DNA from: Phyllobacterium calauticae
GTDB lineage: Bacteria; Pseudomonadota; Alphaproteobacteria; Rhizobiales; Rhizobiaceae
Assembly: GCF_019991125.1 (NCBI RefSeq)
Contig: NZ_JAGENB010000001.1
Coordinates: 1,054,001-1,118,000 of the forward strand
Length of the DNA: 64,000 nucleotides
Reading direction: 5' to 3'
The stretch's first letter is position 1. The number at the start of each line of letters is the position of its first letter. A program made the position numbers and the translations under genes. Below the pieces are notes generated by a model. That model saw only the letters and a program-made list of their open reading frames with translations. It had not been told where the DNA came from and searched no databases. Of the stretch, positions 29,394 to 41,824 are shown one piece after another.

Positions 29394-30992
29394 ATGAGTC
29401 TGGTCAAAAAATTCGCGACGGTGGCCTCCGGTACCCTGATGAGCCGTGTCTTCGGGCTGACGCGAGAAATGCTGATGGCAGCGGCGCTTGGCACCGGCCC
29501 CGTCGCCGATGCCTTCAATGCCGCCTTCCGTTTCCCCAACACCTTCCGCCGCCTGTTTGCCGAAGGCGCGTTCAACGCGGCCTTCGTCCCGCTGTTTGCC
29601 AAGGAGATCGAGGCGAACGGCATGGATGGGGCAAAGCGCTTCTCCGAGGAGGTGTTCGGCGTCCTGTTCACCGTCCTGATGGCGCTGACCATTCTGATGG
29701 AACTGTCGATGCCGCTGATTGTGCGCACGGTGATCGCGCCGGGCTTCCTCGACGACCCGGTGAAGTTCGGCAATACGGTGTCGATGGCGATCATCATGTT
29801 TCCCTATCTGGCCTGCATGTCGCTGGCGGCGATGATGAGTGGCATGCTGAACTCGCTGCACCGCTATTTTGCTGCTGCCGTCGCTCCGGTTTTCCTCAAC
29901 GTGATCCTGATCGGCGTGCTCGCCTATGCCTGGTACAAGGGACATGACGGCATCACGATCGGTTACGGCCTCTCCTGGGGCGTCATGGCGGCGGGACTGG
30001 TGCAACTGGCCATCGTCTGGTTTGCCGTGCGCAATGCCGGCATTTCCATCGGCTTCCGGCTGCCGCACTTCACGCCGAATGTGCGGCGCCTGCTGGTGCT
30101 GGCCCTGCCCGCGGCCATCACCGGCGGCATCACCCAGATAAACCTTCTGGTGAACACGAACATCGCTTCCGGCAAGGAGGGCGCGGTGACGTCGCTCGCC
30201 AATGCCGACCGGGTCTATCAGCTGCCCCTCGGCGTGGTGGGTATTGCCGTTGCAACCGTGCTGCTGCCCGAGCTTGCCCGTGCATTGCGCTCCGGTAACC
30301 ACAGGGAAGCCGGCAGCCTGCAGAACCGGTCGGTCGAGTTCATCCTGTTTCTGACGCTGCCGGCTGCAGCGGCGCTGCTGGTCATGTCCGAGCCGATCAT
30401 CCGCCTCCTGCTCGAGCGCGGTGAATTCACCGCCGAATCGACGCGGCGCGTGTCCAATATTCTCGCGGTCTACGGCCTTGGCCTGCCCGCCTTCGTGCTG
30501 ATCAAGGCTTTCATTCCCGGCTTCTTCGCCCGCGAAGACACCAAGACACCGATGATCTTTGCAGCGGTTTCCGTTGTTATCAATGTCAGCATGGCGCTGA
30601 CGCTGTTTCCGCTGATGGCCGAAACCGGCATTGCCACGGCCGAAGTGACGGCCGGTTGGGTCAATGCCATTCTCCTCTTCGCAACGCTGGTGTGGCGTGG
30701 ACATTGGGGCCGCGATATCCCGCTGCTCACCCGCATTCCGCGCCTGATCTTTTCCGCCGCAGCCATGGCTGTTGCCCTGTATTACGCCATCCATTGGGCT
30801 GCGCCCTATCTTGCCTCCCACACGCCGGTGCATATCCAGGCCCCCGTGGTCTTCGGCCTGATCATGCTGTCGATGGTTGTCTATTTCGTCCTGGCCTTCG
30901 CAACCGGCGGCGCCAGTTTCGGCATGATCCGCCGCAATGTGAAACGCGGCGCCAAAGCACCGGTTTTGCCGCCGGAGGGCCCTGCGGCATGA
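29394..30992 (+). CDS. murJ: Lipid II flippase MurJ (MviN)
   Basis: This 532-residue MOP-superfamily protein has 14 predicted helices and moves lipid II across the inner membrane for peptidoglycan synthesis. Family landmarks are the N-terminal KKFATVASGTLMSRVFGLTR, then FRFPNTFRRLFAEGAFNAAFVP, and PLGVVGIAVATVLLPELAR. The glnD-murJ-trpS order is conserved in Rhizobiales. The ATG follows TGGAACAGAT. Confidence 0.95.
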   Translation: MSLVKKFATVASGTLMSRVFGLTREMLMAAALGTGPVADAFNAAFRFPNTFRRLFAEGAFNAAFVPLFAKEIEANGMDGAKRFSEEVFGVLFTVLMALTILMELSMPLIVRTVIAPGFLDDPVKFGNTVSMAIIMFPYLACMSLAAMMSGMLNSLHRYFAAAVAPVFLNVILIGVLAYAWYKGHDGITIGYGLSWGVMAAGLVQLAIVWFAVRNAGISIGFRLPHFTPNVRRLLVLALPAAITGGITQINLLVNTNIASGKEGAVTSLANADRVYQLPLGVVGIAVATVLLPELARALRSGNHREAGSLQNRSVEFILFLTLPAAAALLVMSEPIIRLLLERGEFTAESTRRVSNILAVYGLGLPAFVLIKAFIPGFFAREDTKTPMIFAAVSVVINVSMALTLFPLMAETGIATAEVTAGWVNAILLFATLVWRGHWGRDIPLLTRIPRLIFSAAAMAVALYYAIHWAAPYLASHTPVHIQAPVVFGLIMLSMVVYFVLAFATGGASFGMIRRNVKRGAKAPVLPPEGPAA

Positions 30993-31079
30993 GCGTCTCC
31001 TGAAGCTCAAATAGCCTTCGCCATCCCGATAGGGCTTGAATAGAGCGCCCTGCTCTGCCAAAACCTCCTCTCCATTGCC

Positions 31080-31100
31080 ACCGGGCCGGAACGGCCCGGT
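31080..31100 (+). promoter_or_regulatory. GC-rich hairpin in the trpS leader
   Basis: ACCGGGCCG and CGGCCCGGT form a perfect 9-bp stem with a GAA loop, 23 bases upstream of the trpS ATG. There is no T-run after it, only TCCCC. It may protect the mRNA or modulate initiation. No T-box features are visible. Confidence 0.45.
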
Positions 31101-31123
31101 CCCCGAACGATCAAGGACTGTTC

Positions 31124-32203
31124 ATGAGCACGTTTGAGCCGCTCGTCTTTTCCGGTGTCCAGCCAACCGGTAATCTGCATCTCGGCAACTATCTGGGAGC
31201 GGTGCGGCGTTGGGTTGCCTTGCAGGAAAACAACAATTGCATCTACTGCGTGGTCGACCAGCACGCCATCACACAGGCGGTTTCCGTCTGGGGCGGTCCG
31301 GCCGAGCTGCAGCGCAACACGCGCGAAGTAACCGCCGCGTTCCTCGCCGCCGGCATTGATGCCGAGAAGCATATTGTCTTCAACCAGAGCCGTGTGCGCC
31401 AGCATGCCGAGCTTGCCTGGGTGTTCAATTGCATCGCGCGCATGGGCTGGCTGAACCGCATGACCCAGTTCAAGGACAAGGCAGGCAAGGACCGCGAGAA
31501 CGCCTCGGTCGGCCTCTTCGCCTACCCCAACCTGATGGCGGCCGATATCCTTGTCTACCGCGCCACCCATGTGCCGGTCGGCGAAGACCAGAAGCAGCAT
31601 CTGGAGCTGACACGCGACATCGCCCAGAAATTCAACACGGACTTCTCCGATCGCATTGCGGAACTCGGCCTCGGCATCGAGACCCAGTCCGGCGATGAAA
31701 CGATCCAGAGCTTTTTCCCGCTGACCGAACCGGTCATCGGCGGTCCGGCGGCGCGGGTGATGAGCCTGCGCGACGGCACGAAGAAGATGTCGAAATCCGA
31801 TCCATCCGACCTGTCACGCATCAACCTGACCGATGACGAGGACACGATTTCGAAGAAGATCCGCAAGGCAAAGACGGATTCCGAGCCCTTGCCATCGGAT
31901 ATCGAGGGCCTGAACGATCGCCCGGAAGCCGACAATCTTGTCGGCATCTATGCCGCCCTGACCGATACGGACAAGGCGGGCGTCATCCGCGATTTCGGCG
32001 GCCAGCAGTTCTCGGTGTTCAAGCCGGCGCTGGCCGATCTGGCCGTGGCAAAGCTGGCGCCGATTGCCAGCGAGATGCGCCGTCTTTCCGCCGATACCGC
32101 CTATATCGATTCCGTGCTGAAAAATGGCGGCGAGCGTGCAGCTATATTGGCGGAGAAGACGATGCGCAATGTGCGTGATATTGTCGGATTCCTTCAGGAT
32201 TAG
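31124..32203 (+). CDS. trpS: Tryptophanyl-tRNA synthetase
   Basis: This 359-residue class I aminoacyl-tRNA synthetase charges tRNA-Trp. The HIGH-like motif reads [13 protein letters not shown] (about residues 12-24) and the KMSKS motif is [10 protein letters not shown] (about 223). The tryptophan-binding part includes VVDQHAIT. An AAGGA Shine-Dalgarno lies 7 bases before ATG. usp follows after 27 bases. Confidence 0.97.
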   Translation: MSTFEPLVFSGVQPTGNLHLGNYLGAVRRWVALQENNNCIYCVVDQHAITQAVSVWGGPAELQRNTREVTAAFLAAGIDAEKHIVFNQSRVRQHAELAWVFNCIARMGWLNRMTQFKDKAGKDRENASVGLFAYPNLMAADILVYRATHVPVGEDQKQHLELTRDIAQKFNTDFSDRIAELGLGIETQSGDETIQSFFPLTEPVIGGPAARVMSLRDGTKKMSKSDPSDLSRINLTDDEDTISKKIRKAKTDSEPLPSDIEGLNDRPEADNLVGIYAALTDTDKAGVIRDFGGQQFSVFKPALADLAVAKLAPIASEMRRLSADTAYIDSVLKNGGERAAILAEKTMRNVRDIVGFLQD

Positions 32204-32230
32204 GCTCAACAGTCAGGGCAGGTTGAACAG

Positions 32231-32719
32231 ATGGTATCAAGACGTCTCAGCCGTGAAGCAGGGCACCGCCGCAAGTTCCTGGCGGTGATCGACGAAACGC
32301 CGGAATGCGAGCGGGCGGTTGCCTATGCCTCGCGCCGCGCCAAGACCACGAACGGCGTGCTGGTCCTGCTGTTTGTCATCGACTCCGCCGACTTCCAGCA
32401 GTTTCTGGGGGTCGAGCAGATCATGCGGGCGGAAGCCGAGGAACGGGCGCATTCGACGCTGAGCAAGTTTGCCGCTTCGGTGCGGGAAACCATCAATATC
32501 GAATCCGAGCTTGTGGTGCGCGAAGGCATTACCGCCGAACAGATCCAGAAGCTCATCGAGGAAGACCAGGATATCGCCATTCTGGTTCTGGCGGCCGGTT
32601 CCGGCAAGGATGGGCCCGGCCCGCTGGTTCAGACCCTGGCCGGGCGCGAATCCTTCTCGATTCCCGTCACCGTCGTGCCCTATAATCTCTCAAACGAGGA
32701 TATTGACGCAATCACATGA
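32231..32719 (+). CDS. Universal stress protein family (UspA)
   Basis: This 162-residue Usp-domain protein begins with basic residues, then KFLAVIDETPECERAVAYASRRA, the first strand and helix of the Usp fold. The end reads ILVLAAGSGKDGPGPLVQTLAGRESFSIPVTVV; the conserved nucleotide loop Gx2Gx9G(S/T) is only partly kept, so ATP binding is uncertain. It sits between trpS and nfu on the same strand, a conserved rhizobial order. Confidence 0.88.
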   Translation: MVSRRLSREAGHRRKFLAVIDETPECERAVAYASRRAKTTNGVLVLLFVIDSADFQQFLGVEQIMRAEAEERAHSTLSKFAASVRETINIESELVVREGITAEQIQKLIEEDQDIAILVLAAGSGKDGPGPLVQTLAGRESFSIPVTVVPYNLSNEDIDAIT

Positions 32720-32819
32720 TTGCATCTTGAAACCGTGATACACTCTTGCCTTGAAGAGACTGGCCGAAAGGCCTATATGCCTTTGAACCGTTCTAAACTA
32801 GACACGCGAGATATCCGCC

Positions 32820-33398
32820 ATGTTCATCCAGACCGAAGCAACGCCCAACCCGGCGACCTTGAAATTCCTGCCTGGCAAGGTTGTGCTTGAGGAAGGCACG
32901 GCAGATTTCCGCGATGCGGCAACCGCTTCGGAAGCCTCGCTGCTCGCCGCCAAGATTTTTGCCGTTCCCGGCGTGACGGGCGTGTTCTTCGGCTATGATT
33001 TCGTCACCGTCACCAAGGCCGAAGGCCCGGAATGGCAGCATCTGAAGCCGGCCATCCTCGGCGCGATCATGGAACACTTCATGTCCGGCGCGCCTGTCAT
33101 GGCGAGCGCGACATCGGTCGCCGCCACAGCCCAGCTGGAAGGCGACGGCGAGTTTTTCGACACGGCCGACACCGAGATCGTCGACACGATCAAGGAACTG
33201 CTGGAGACCCGCGTGCGCCCTGCCGTTGCGCAGGATGGCGGCGATATCACTTTCCGCGGTTTTGAGAACGGCACGGTTTACCTGCACATGAAGGGCGCCT
33301 GCTCCGGCTGCCCGTCGTCTACAGCAACGTTAAAGCATGGCATCCAGAACCTCCTGAAGCATTTCGTGCCGGAAGTTCAGCAGGTCGAAGCGATCTAA
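32820..33398 (+). CDS. NifU-like iron-sulfur carrier protein (Nfu)
   Basis: A 192-residue protein with an N-terminal Nfu_N domain ([19 protein letters not shown]) and a C-terminal NifU domain with the cluster-binding CxxC in [10 protein letters not shown]. It carries a 4Fe-4S cluster between two monomers and delivers it to target enzymes. It is not the nitrogenase-specific NifU. A strong bidirectional terminator follows. Confidence 0.95.
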   Translation: MFIQTEATPNPATLKFLPGKVVLEEGTADFRDAATASEASLLAAKIFAVPGVTGVFFGYDFVTVTKAEGPEWQHLKPAILGAIMEHFMSGAPVMASATSVAATAQLEGDGEFFDTADTEIVDTIKELLETRVRPAVAQDGGDITFRGFENGTVYLHMKGACSGCPSSTATLKHGIQNLLKHFVPEVQQVEAI

Positions 33399-33421
33399 GG
33401 CGCTTCCAGATATTGATAATG

Positions 33422-33446
33422 AAAAGGCCGCTTGATGCGGCCTTTT
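33422..33446. terminator. Bidirectional Rho-independent terminator between nfu and xylG
   Basis: AAAAGGCCGC (33422-33431) pairs perfectly with GCGGCCTTTT (33437-33446) around TTGAT. The A- and T-runs allow termination of nfu on the plus strand and of xylG on the minus strand. Confidence 0.9.
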
Positions 33447-33474
33447 CATTGTTCACCAATAGCGGTTGCAATTG

Positions 33475-34254
<780 letters not shown>

Positions 34255-34267
34255 GATCTTTCCTCCC

Positions 34268-35575
34268 TCACGCGGTACGGCGGCGATAGATGGTGTCGAG
34301 CCAGACGGCGATCACCAGAACGATACCGACAACAATGTTCTGCAGCGGCGTATCGAGGCCGAGAAGCACCATGCCCGAGCTCAGCGACTGCATGAGCAGC
34401 GCGCCGATCATCGCACCGGCGATGGTGCCGACGCCGCCGGCCAGCGACGTTCCGCCAATCACGGCGGCGGCAATGGTCAGAAGCTCGTCCAGCGTGCCCT
34501 GGGCATTGGTTGCCGCGTTGAGGCGCGCGGTCGAGATCGCACCGGCGATGGCGCAGAGAATGCCCATGATGATGAAGATCTTCATGGTGACCCAGCGCGT
34601 GTTGATACCGGCCAGATCGGCAGCTTCGGGATTGCCGCCCATGGCGAAGACATAGCGGCCGAAGCGCGTGCGCGTGGTCACGAATGTCATGATGATCCCG
34701 GTTGCCACGGCAATCAGCACCGGTATGGCAATGCCATGCGAGATGAACAGGCCGCCGTCGGGAATGGTAATGTTGTTGGCATCGGCATATTTGCGCACGA
34801 TGCCGATGGGCCAGTAATAGGCATTGGCAATCGAGACGGCTCCGAGCACCAGACCGCAACTGATGGCAGCCATGAACACTTCGGCCCAGACGGGACGGCG
34901 CGGAAAATTGAAACGCTGGCGCTGCCGGCGGCTGTTGGCCACCATGATCACGATGGCGACGCAGGCGGCGATGCCGAGAATCCAGCTCCACATGGAGCCG
35001 ATGGAACCTTCCGGGCCACCGCCCATCAGGCGGAAGGTCGAGTCCATCGGTGCGACCGTACGGCCCGACGTGACCCACCAGGCGGCGCCGCGCCAGACGA
35101 GCAGGCCGCCGAGCGTCACGATGAAGGCAGGAACCCCGAGGAAGGCGATGATGAAGCCCTGAAAGCCGCCGATGACGGCACCGGCGACAATGCCAATGCC
35201 AAGCGTGATGATCCAGGTGGCGGGATGTTCGAAGCCGATGAGTTTCGGCAGCATTTCCGTCTGCATGACGCCCATGATCATGCCGATGAAACCCAGCAGC
35301 GAACCGACCGACAGGTCGATATTGCGCGTCACGATGATCAGCACCATGCCGGTCGCCATCACGGCAACGGATGACGTCTGCACGGAAAGATTCCACAGGT
35401 TGCGCGGTGTAAGGAACTGGCCGCCGGAGAGAACCTGGAAAGCGATCCAGATGACAACCAGCGCACCGATCATACCCAGAAGCCGGGTATCAAGTTCGGT
35501 GGCTTTGAAGAAGCGGGCGGTAAGGCCAAGTTCGGAGGCGCGGGCCCGGTCAATACTGACTGCCGGATCACTCAT
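34268..35575 (-). CDS. xylH: D-xylose-type ABC transporter permease
   Basis: This 435-residue inner-membrane protein of the BPD_transp_2 (RbsC/XylH) family has about ten helices. At 435 residues it has the long form typical of XylH, with an inserted hydrophilic segment around residues 150-240 ([19 protein letters not shown]). Downstream it reads [20 protein letters not shown], the family cytoplasmic loop. GGGGAGAG precedes the ATG. A strong hairpin with T-run separates it from xylF. Confidence 0.92.
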   Translation of the reverse strand: MSDPAVSIDRARASELGLTARFFKATELDTRLLGMIGALVVIWIAFQVLSGGQFLTPRNLWNLSVQTSSVAVMATGMVLIIVTRNIDLSVGSLLGFIGMIMGVMQTEMLPKLIGFEHPATWIITLGIGIVAGAVIGGFQGFIIAFLGVPAFIVTLGGLLVWRGAAWWVTSGRTVAPMDSTFRLMGGGPEGSIGSMWSWILGIAACVAIVIMVANSRRQRQRFNFPRRPVWAEVFMAAISCGLVLGAVSIANAYYWPIGIVRKYADANNITIPDGGLFISHGIAIPVLIAVATGIIMTFVTTRTRFGRYVFAMGGNPEAADLAGINTRWVTMKIFIIMGILCAIAGAISTARLNAATNAQGTLDELLTIAAAVIGGTSLAGGVGTIAGAMIGALLMQSLSSGMVLLGLDTPLQNIVVGIVLVIAVWLDTIYRRRTA

Positions 35576-35604
35576 TTGTCTCTCCCCAGTTTCAGGTTCT
35601 TTTT

Positions 35605-35636
35605 AAAACGCCGCCGATCCAGTGGACCAGCGGCGC
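35605..35636 (-). terminator. Attenuator-like terminator between xylF and xylH
   Basis: On the minus strand a continuous 13-bp stem (35636-35624 with 35620-35608, counting G-U pairs) closes a 3-base loop and is followed by TTTT. It lies 25 bases after the xylF stop and 32 before the xylH start. It should end part of the transcripts, or protect the xylF 3' end, and so make more binding protein than permease. Confidence 0.75.
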
Positions 35637-35661
35637 TCAATATTAGCAGATTATTCAGGAC

Positions 35662-36702
35662 TTACTTGCAGGCTGCGACCGAACCGGCCTTGACGCCCTG
35701 GCAGACAACATCCTTCTTCACCCAACCCGCGTCGATAATGACGTTGAGGTTGTCCTTGGTGATCGGAACGGGCGTCAGGAACACGGCATTGACTTCAACC
35801 TTGTTCGCACCGCCGGCAAACTTCTGCACATGCGGAATGTCGCCCATCTTCTTGCCGTCGGCGAGTGCCGCAGCGATACCGGCTGCTTCCTTGCCCAGTT
35901 CACGCGAGTCTTTCCAGACCGAAACGGTCTGGGTACCGAGCGCAATGCGGTTCAGGGCGGCGAAATCCGCATCCTGACCGGATACGGGCACCGTACCGGC
36001 AAGCCCCTGGGCCTGCAGGGCAGCGATGGCGCCGCCGGCAGTGCCGTCATTGGCCGCAACGACAGCATCGATCTTGTTGTCGTTCTTGGTCAGGAACTGT
36101 TCCATGTTCTTCTGGGCATTGGCCGGCAGCCAGCCGTCCGTATAGGCTTCGCCGACATTCTTGATCTTGCCGGACGCGATGGCGTCCTTCAAAACTTCCT
36201 GCGCGCCGGAGAAGAGGAAATCAGCGTTCGGATCGGCCGAACTGCCCTTGATGAAGGCGTAATTGCCTTCCGGCTTCACAGCCAGGACACCGCGCGCCTG
36301 CATGCGGCCGACTTCCTTGTTGTCGAAGGTGATGTAGAACGCATCCTTGTTTTCGATCAGGCGATCATAGCCGACGACGGGAATACCTTCAGCGACCGCC
36401 TTTTCAACAGCTGGTCCGATTGCGCTCGAATCCTGCGCAAGGATGATCAGGGCATTGGCGCCCTGGGCGATCAGGCTTTCAACGTCGGTGAGCTGCTTGG
36501 AAGCGGAAGACTGGGCATCGGCCGAAATATACTTGTCGCCATTGGCTTCAAGCGCTTTCTTGATGGCAGCTTCATCTGTCTTCCAGCGCTCTTCCTGAAA
36601 GTTGGACCAGGACACGCCAATGATCTTGTCTTTCGCCAGCGCAGGGCCGGCCAAAGAAACGGCAAGAGCAACACCCGCCAGAGCGGTTGCGTATTTTTTC
36701 AT
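35662..36702 (-). CDS. xylF: Periplasmic D-xylose-binding protein
   Basis: This 346-residue type-1 sugar-binding protein has a signal peptide at residues 1-23 ([16 protein letters not shown], cut after ALA). The mature part includes [20 protein letters not shown] and later [18 protein letters not shown], typical of XylF. The ATG at 36700-36702 has GGGAGG 7 bases before it; an in-frame start at 36723 lies before that site and is rejected. It is first in xylFHG and divergent from the ROK regulator. Confidence 0.93.
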   Translation of the reverse strand: MKKYATALAGVALAVSLAGPALAKDKIIGVSWSNFQEERWKTDEAAIKKALEANGDKYISADAQSSASKQLTDVESLIAQGANALIILAQDSSAIGPAVEKAVAEGIPVVGYDRLIENKDAFYITFDNKEVGRMQARGVLAVKPEGNYAFIKGSSADPNADFLFSGAQEVLKDAIASGKIKNVGEAYTDGWLPANAQKNMEQFLTKNDNKIDAVVAANDGTAGGAIAALQAQGLAGTVPVSGQDADFAALNRIALGTQTVSVWKDSRELGKEAAGIAAALADGKKMGDIPHVQKFAGGANKVEVNAVFLTPVPITKDNLNVIIDAGWVKKDVVCQGVKAGSVAACK

Positions 36703-36785
36703 GATAATCCTCCCAGTGCACATGGCACGTTGATCCCGTCGGATGTCAGGCCTTTCACCTCCGGCCAGTCACCCAAACCTCTTTA

Positions 36786-36800
36786 TTTCGAGGCTCGAAA
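36786..36800. promoter_or_regulatory. Candidate xylose-regulator operator
   Basis: TTTCGAGGCTCGAAA is a 15-bp palindrome with 7-bp perfect arms. It begins 3 bases downstream of the predicted xylF -10 box, covering the transcription start. That is a repressor position. The divergent ROK-family gene is the obvious candidate to bind it. Confidence 0.55.
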
Positions 36801-36803
36801 AAA

Positions 36804-36832
36804 ATAGTGACTTAATTTCATTTCCATGTCAA
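36804..36832 (-). promoter_or_regulatory. Predicted sigma-70 promoter of xylFHG
   Basis: On the minus strand TTGACA (36832-36827) is a consensus -35 box, followed after 17 bases by CACTAT (36809-36804), a weak -10 box. A weak -10 next to a perfect -35 is common for regulated promoters. Transcription would start inside the adjacent palindrome. Confidence 0.55.
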
Positions 36833-36916
36833 CATAGAATCTGATCTGCTAAGTTATTGCGTTGCAACAATATTTTTGCATCGCATCAAAAAAAGATTTC
36901 GGGAGGAGATCGTTCG

Positions 36917-38161
36917 TTGGTAGATGAGATAGCCCGGCCGGACGATGTCCGGCGTCAGAATCGCAGGCTCGTCCTGGCCGCATTGCGCGGCCATGATCTC
37001 CTCTCGCGCACCGATATCGTGGCCCAGACCGGCCTCAGCGCATCGACGGTTTCAGCCATCACCACGGCCCTCATCGCCGAAGGCATTGTCAACGAAAGCC
37101 GCGACGGCGATGTCACGGCCAATCGCCGCGGCCGCCCGCAGGTGGCCCTGACGCTCAACCCGGAAATCGCGACGATCGCCACGGTTGAACTGGCGCTCAA
37201 CCTCGCCCACACCGTGCTGTTCGACTACAAGGGACAGGTGATCGCGCAGGAAATCCGCCGTATCCCGACGCTCGATGCGAGCGCCGGCGACCTGACCCGG
37301 GCGATCTGCGAAATGCTTGACGGCCTGCTCGCTGCCATGCCGGGCAGCGCGGGCAGGCTCATGCATATCTCCATGGGCGTGCAGGGTGTCACCGATGCCG
37401 CCAGCGCGACCATGCTCTGGTCGCCGATCACGCCCGACATCAATGTGGCTTTCGGCGAAATCCTTTCCGCGCGCTACGGCGTCAGCGTTGCGGTTGCCAA
37501 TGATTGCAGCATGATTGCCGAGGCGCTGCGCTGGACCGATCCGGAACATTACGCCGAAGACTTTGCCGCCATCCTCCTGTCGCACGGCATCGGCATGGGC
37601 CTTTATCTCAAGGGCAAGCCGTTTCTCGGCGTCCAGTCTTCGGGTGCCGAATTCGGCCATATGCTGCATGTCCCCAACGGCGCGCTGTGCCGCTGCGGCC
37701 GCCACGGCTGCATCGAGGCCTATGCCAGTGATTATGCCATCCTGCGCCGGACAGCGGGCGAGGACGAACAGGCCCAGCCGGCCCAGGATGTCGATGCCGC
37801 TTCCTTCAATGCCGTGGCCGATCGTGCCCGCAGCCGCGACGGTGCGGAGCGGGCGGCATTCCGCAAGGCGGGACAAGCCATCGGCTCCGGCCTGCGCAGT
37901 CTTTTCTCGCTGATCGATCCCGTGCCCATCGCGCTTGTCGGGCCCGGCGCCGGTGTCTTCGACCTCATCGAGGCGGACCTGCGGGAAATCGTATCCGGCA
38001 CGACCGGCTGGGGCGGCAAGCCTGACCTGACCATCCGCTGCTATCCCGACGAGCATCCGCTCATCCTGCAGGGCTGCATGATGACGTCCCTGCTGCATCT
38101 CGATACCCAGCTTTTCGCCCCCGGCGATCTGCGTGAAGCACCGCTGCGGCGGGCGATCTAG
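36917..38161 (+). CDS. ROK-family transcriptional regulator (XylR-like)
   Basis: This protein has an N-terminal winged helix (RRQNRRLVLAALRGHDLLSR and TGLSASTVSAITTALIAEG) and a C-terminal ROK sugar-kinase-like domain. The zinc motif CRCGRHGCIE lies in GALCRCGRHGCIEAYASD. TTG 36917 is chosen because GGGAGGAG (36901-36908) sits 8 bases before it, giving 414 residues; the longer frame from 36857 has no such site. It is divergent from xylF and followed by xylB after 24 bases, so it most probably represses both arms in the absence of xylose. Confidence 0.88.
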   Translation: MVDEIARPDDVRRQNRRLVLAALRGHDLLSRTDIVAQTGLSASTVSAITTALIAEGIVNESRDGDVTANRRGRPQVALTLNPEIATIATVELALNLAHTVLFDYKGQVIAQEIRRIPTLDASAGDLTRAICEMLDGLLAAMPGSAGRLMHISMGVQGVTDAASATMLWSPITPDINVAFGEILSARYGVSVAVANDCSMIAEALRWTDPEHYAEDFAAILLSHGIGMGLYLKGKPFLGVQSSGAEFGHMLHVPNGALCRCGRHGCIEAYASDYAILRRTAGEDEQAQPAQDVDAASFNAVADRARSRDGAERAAFRKAGQAIGSGLRSLFSLIDPVPIALVGPGAGVFDLIEADLREIVSGTTGWGGKPDLTIRCYPDEHPLILQGCMMTSLLHLDTQLFAPGDLREAPLRRAI

Positions 38162-38185
38162 CCTCCACATTTCAAAGGATCCTCC

Positions 38186-39636
38186 ATGTATCTCGGTCTC
38201 GATTTAGGCACATCCGGCGTCAAGGCGCTGTTGATTGACGACAAGCAATCCGTCATTGGCTCCGGCACAGGAACACTGGATGTTTCACGGCCGCATTCCG
38301 GTTGGTCCGAGCAGGACCCGGCGCACTGGATCAGCGCAACGGAAGATGCCATTGCCGCGCTGAAGGCCAGTCATCCCAAAGAATTGGCTGCTGTGAAAGG
38401 CATCGGCCTGTCCGGCCAGATGCACGGTGCAACGCTGCTTGACGGCAACGACAGCGTGCTCCGGCCCTGCATGCTGTGGAACGACACGCGCAGCCATGCG
38501 GAAGCAGCCGAACTCGACGGCAACCCGATCTTTCGCGCGCTCAGCGGCAACATTGTTTTTCCCGGCTTTACCGCACCGAAAGTGATGTGGGTGAAGAACA
38601 ACGAGCCGGAGATTTTCGCAAAACTGCGGCGGGTGCTGCTGCCGAAGGATTATCTGCGGCTCTGGCTGACCGGCGAACACGTCTCCGAAATGTCCGATGC
38701 GGCGGGAACCTCCTGGCTCGATGTCGGCAAACGCGCCTGGTCGGACGAGCTGCTCGGTGCATCCGGACTCGACAGGAGCCACATGCCATCCCTCGTCGAG
38801 GGAACCGAGGTTTCCGGCACGCTGAAAGCCAGTCTGGCCACGCGTTGGGGCATGGGCAACGGGGTGGTTGTTGCCGGCGGCGCCGGGGACAATGCCGCTT
38901 CCGCCTGCGGCATGGGCACCGTGGCTGAAGGCCATGCCTTCGTCTCGCTCGGTACATCCGGCGTGCTGTTTGCCGCCAACAATGCCTATCTGCCCAACCC
39001 GGCCAGTGCCGTTCACACTTTCTGCCATGCCATCCCCGACACGTGGCACCAGATGGGCGTGATCCTCTCGGCCACCGATGCGCTCAACTGGTATGCCGGC
39101 ATCACCGCGCGCAAGCCGGCGGAACTGACCGACGAATTGGGTGACAATTTACGAGCCCCTTCCGGCGTGACCTTCCTGCCCTATCTCTCCGGGGAACGCA
39201 CCCCGCACAACGATTCCGCCATCCGTGGCTCATTCCAGGGGTTGGAACATGCCAGCGACCGGGCGAGCCTGACACAGGCAGTGCTTGAGGGCGTCGCCTT
39301 TGCCTTCCGCGATTGCCTGCATGCGCTTGCCAGTGCAGGCACCAGGCTTGACCGGGTGACCGCCGTCGGCGGCGGTTCGCGGTCCGCCTACTGGCTGAAA
39401 ACCATTGCCACGGCGCTCGACATTCCCGTCGACGTGCCTGCCGACGGGGATTTCGGCGCAGCCTTCGGTGCCGCACGGCTTGGCCTCATCGCAGCGGAAA
39501 AGGCCGATCCGCGTGCCATCTGCACACAGCCCGCAACGGAAAAGACCATCGAGCCCGACAAGGGTCTCACCGCCGATTTCGACATCGCCTACCGGCGCTA
39601 CCACAACCTCTATCCAGCATTAAAGGGAGTTCAATC

Positions 39637-39640
<4 letters not shown>
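38186..39640 (+). CDS. xylB: Xylulokinase
   Basis: This 484-residue FGGY-family kinase phosphorylates D-xylulose to D-xylulose 5-phosphate. The phosphate loop is [16 protein letters not shown] (residues 3-18), and [11 protein letters not shown] with the catalytic Asp in MLWNDTRS is typical of XylB. An AAGGA Shine-Dalgarno precedes the ATG. Its TGA overlaps the xylA start (ATGA at 39637-39640), so the two enzymes are translationally coupled. Confidence 0.96.
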
Positions 39641-40947
<1,307 letters not shown>

Positions 40948-40974
40948 GGGAGTGTTTTTACCCCCCTTCAAGCA

Positions 40975-41724
40975 TCAGACGTGCTGGCCGCCATTGATGT
41001 GGATTTCCGATCCGGTCACATAGGACGATGCCTCGGAGCACAGGAAATAGATCGTCTCGGCAACCTCAGCGGTCTTGCCGAGACGGCGCAGCGGCAGCTG
41101 TTCCACCAGCTTATCGGTGCCCGGCGACAGGATCGCCGTATCGATCTCGCCCGGCGCGATCGCGTTGACGCGAATGCCGTGCGGGCCGAAATCCGAGGCC
41201 ATTTCCCGCGTCAGGGATGCCAGCGCAGCCTTCGATGTCGCATAGGCCGTTCCGGCAAAGGGATGCACGCGGCTTCCGGCGATGGAGGTGACGTTGACAA
41301 TCGAACCCTTGCCCGCTTCCAGCTCCTTGAACAGGCCGCGCGCCAGCATGATGGGTGCGAAGAAATTCACCTGAAACACGGTCGACCATGTGTGCATGGG
41401 GGTCTCGATCGAATCCAGCCGGTCACCGCCCGGATTCTTGGGCGAGATACCGGCATTGTTGATCAGGGCATGCAGCTTGCCGCCTTCGATCTCCAGCCTC
41501 TGGCGAATTTCCAGGACGGCATGATCCACATCGGCGGGATCGGCGAGATCCACCTTGATATGATCGTCGGGACCAGCAGGCCAGGGACAATCATCGGAAA
41601 AATCCTGCCGCGAGCAGGTGATGACGCGCCAGCCGGCGCGGGAAAACCGCTTGACCGTGGCGTGGCCGATGCCACGGCTTGCGCCAGTCAAGACGAGGAC
41701 TTTGCGTGCTTCATCGCTGCTCAT
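40975..41724 (-). CDS. Short-chain dehydrogenase/reductase
   Basis: This 249-residue classical SDR has the NAD(P)-binding motif LTGASRGIGHATVKRF near residue 12, the structural NNAGIS, and the catalytic YATSK followed by AALASLTREM. ATG 41724 has GGAG 7 bases upstream; the in-frame start at 41757 lies before it. The substrate is unknown. It converges on xylA and could act on a sugar or polyol, but the context does not prove that. The last residues, SYVTGSEIHINGGQHV, are the usual SDR end. Confidence 0.88.
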   Translation of the reverse strand: MSSDEARKVLVLTGASRGIGHATVKRFSRAGWRVITCSRQDFSDDCPWPAGPDDHIKVDLADPADVDHAVLEIRQRLEIEGGKLHALINNAGISPKNPGGDRLDSIETPMHTWSTVFQVNFFAPIMLARGLFKELEAGKGSIVNVTSIAGSRVHPFAGTAYATSKAALASLTREMASDFGPHGIRVNAIAPGEIDTAILSPGTDKLVEQLPLRRLGKTAEVAETIYFLCSEASSYVTGSEIHINGGQHV

Positions 41725-41824
41725 GGGAAAACTCCGTTTGCATGAGCCATAGAGCAAGCGCCGCCCAAAGGGAACTGTGCACGCCGGTATTTTGACGTGT
41801 GCCTGCGAACAAACATCGCGAAGT

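Noticed and set aside
29307-31061. 584-codon minus-strand open frame opposite murJ
   Set aside because: Very rich in Gln, His, Arg and Asp, as expected from the complement of a membrane-protein gene; no family features.
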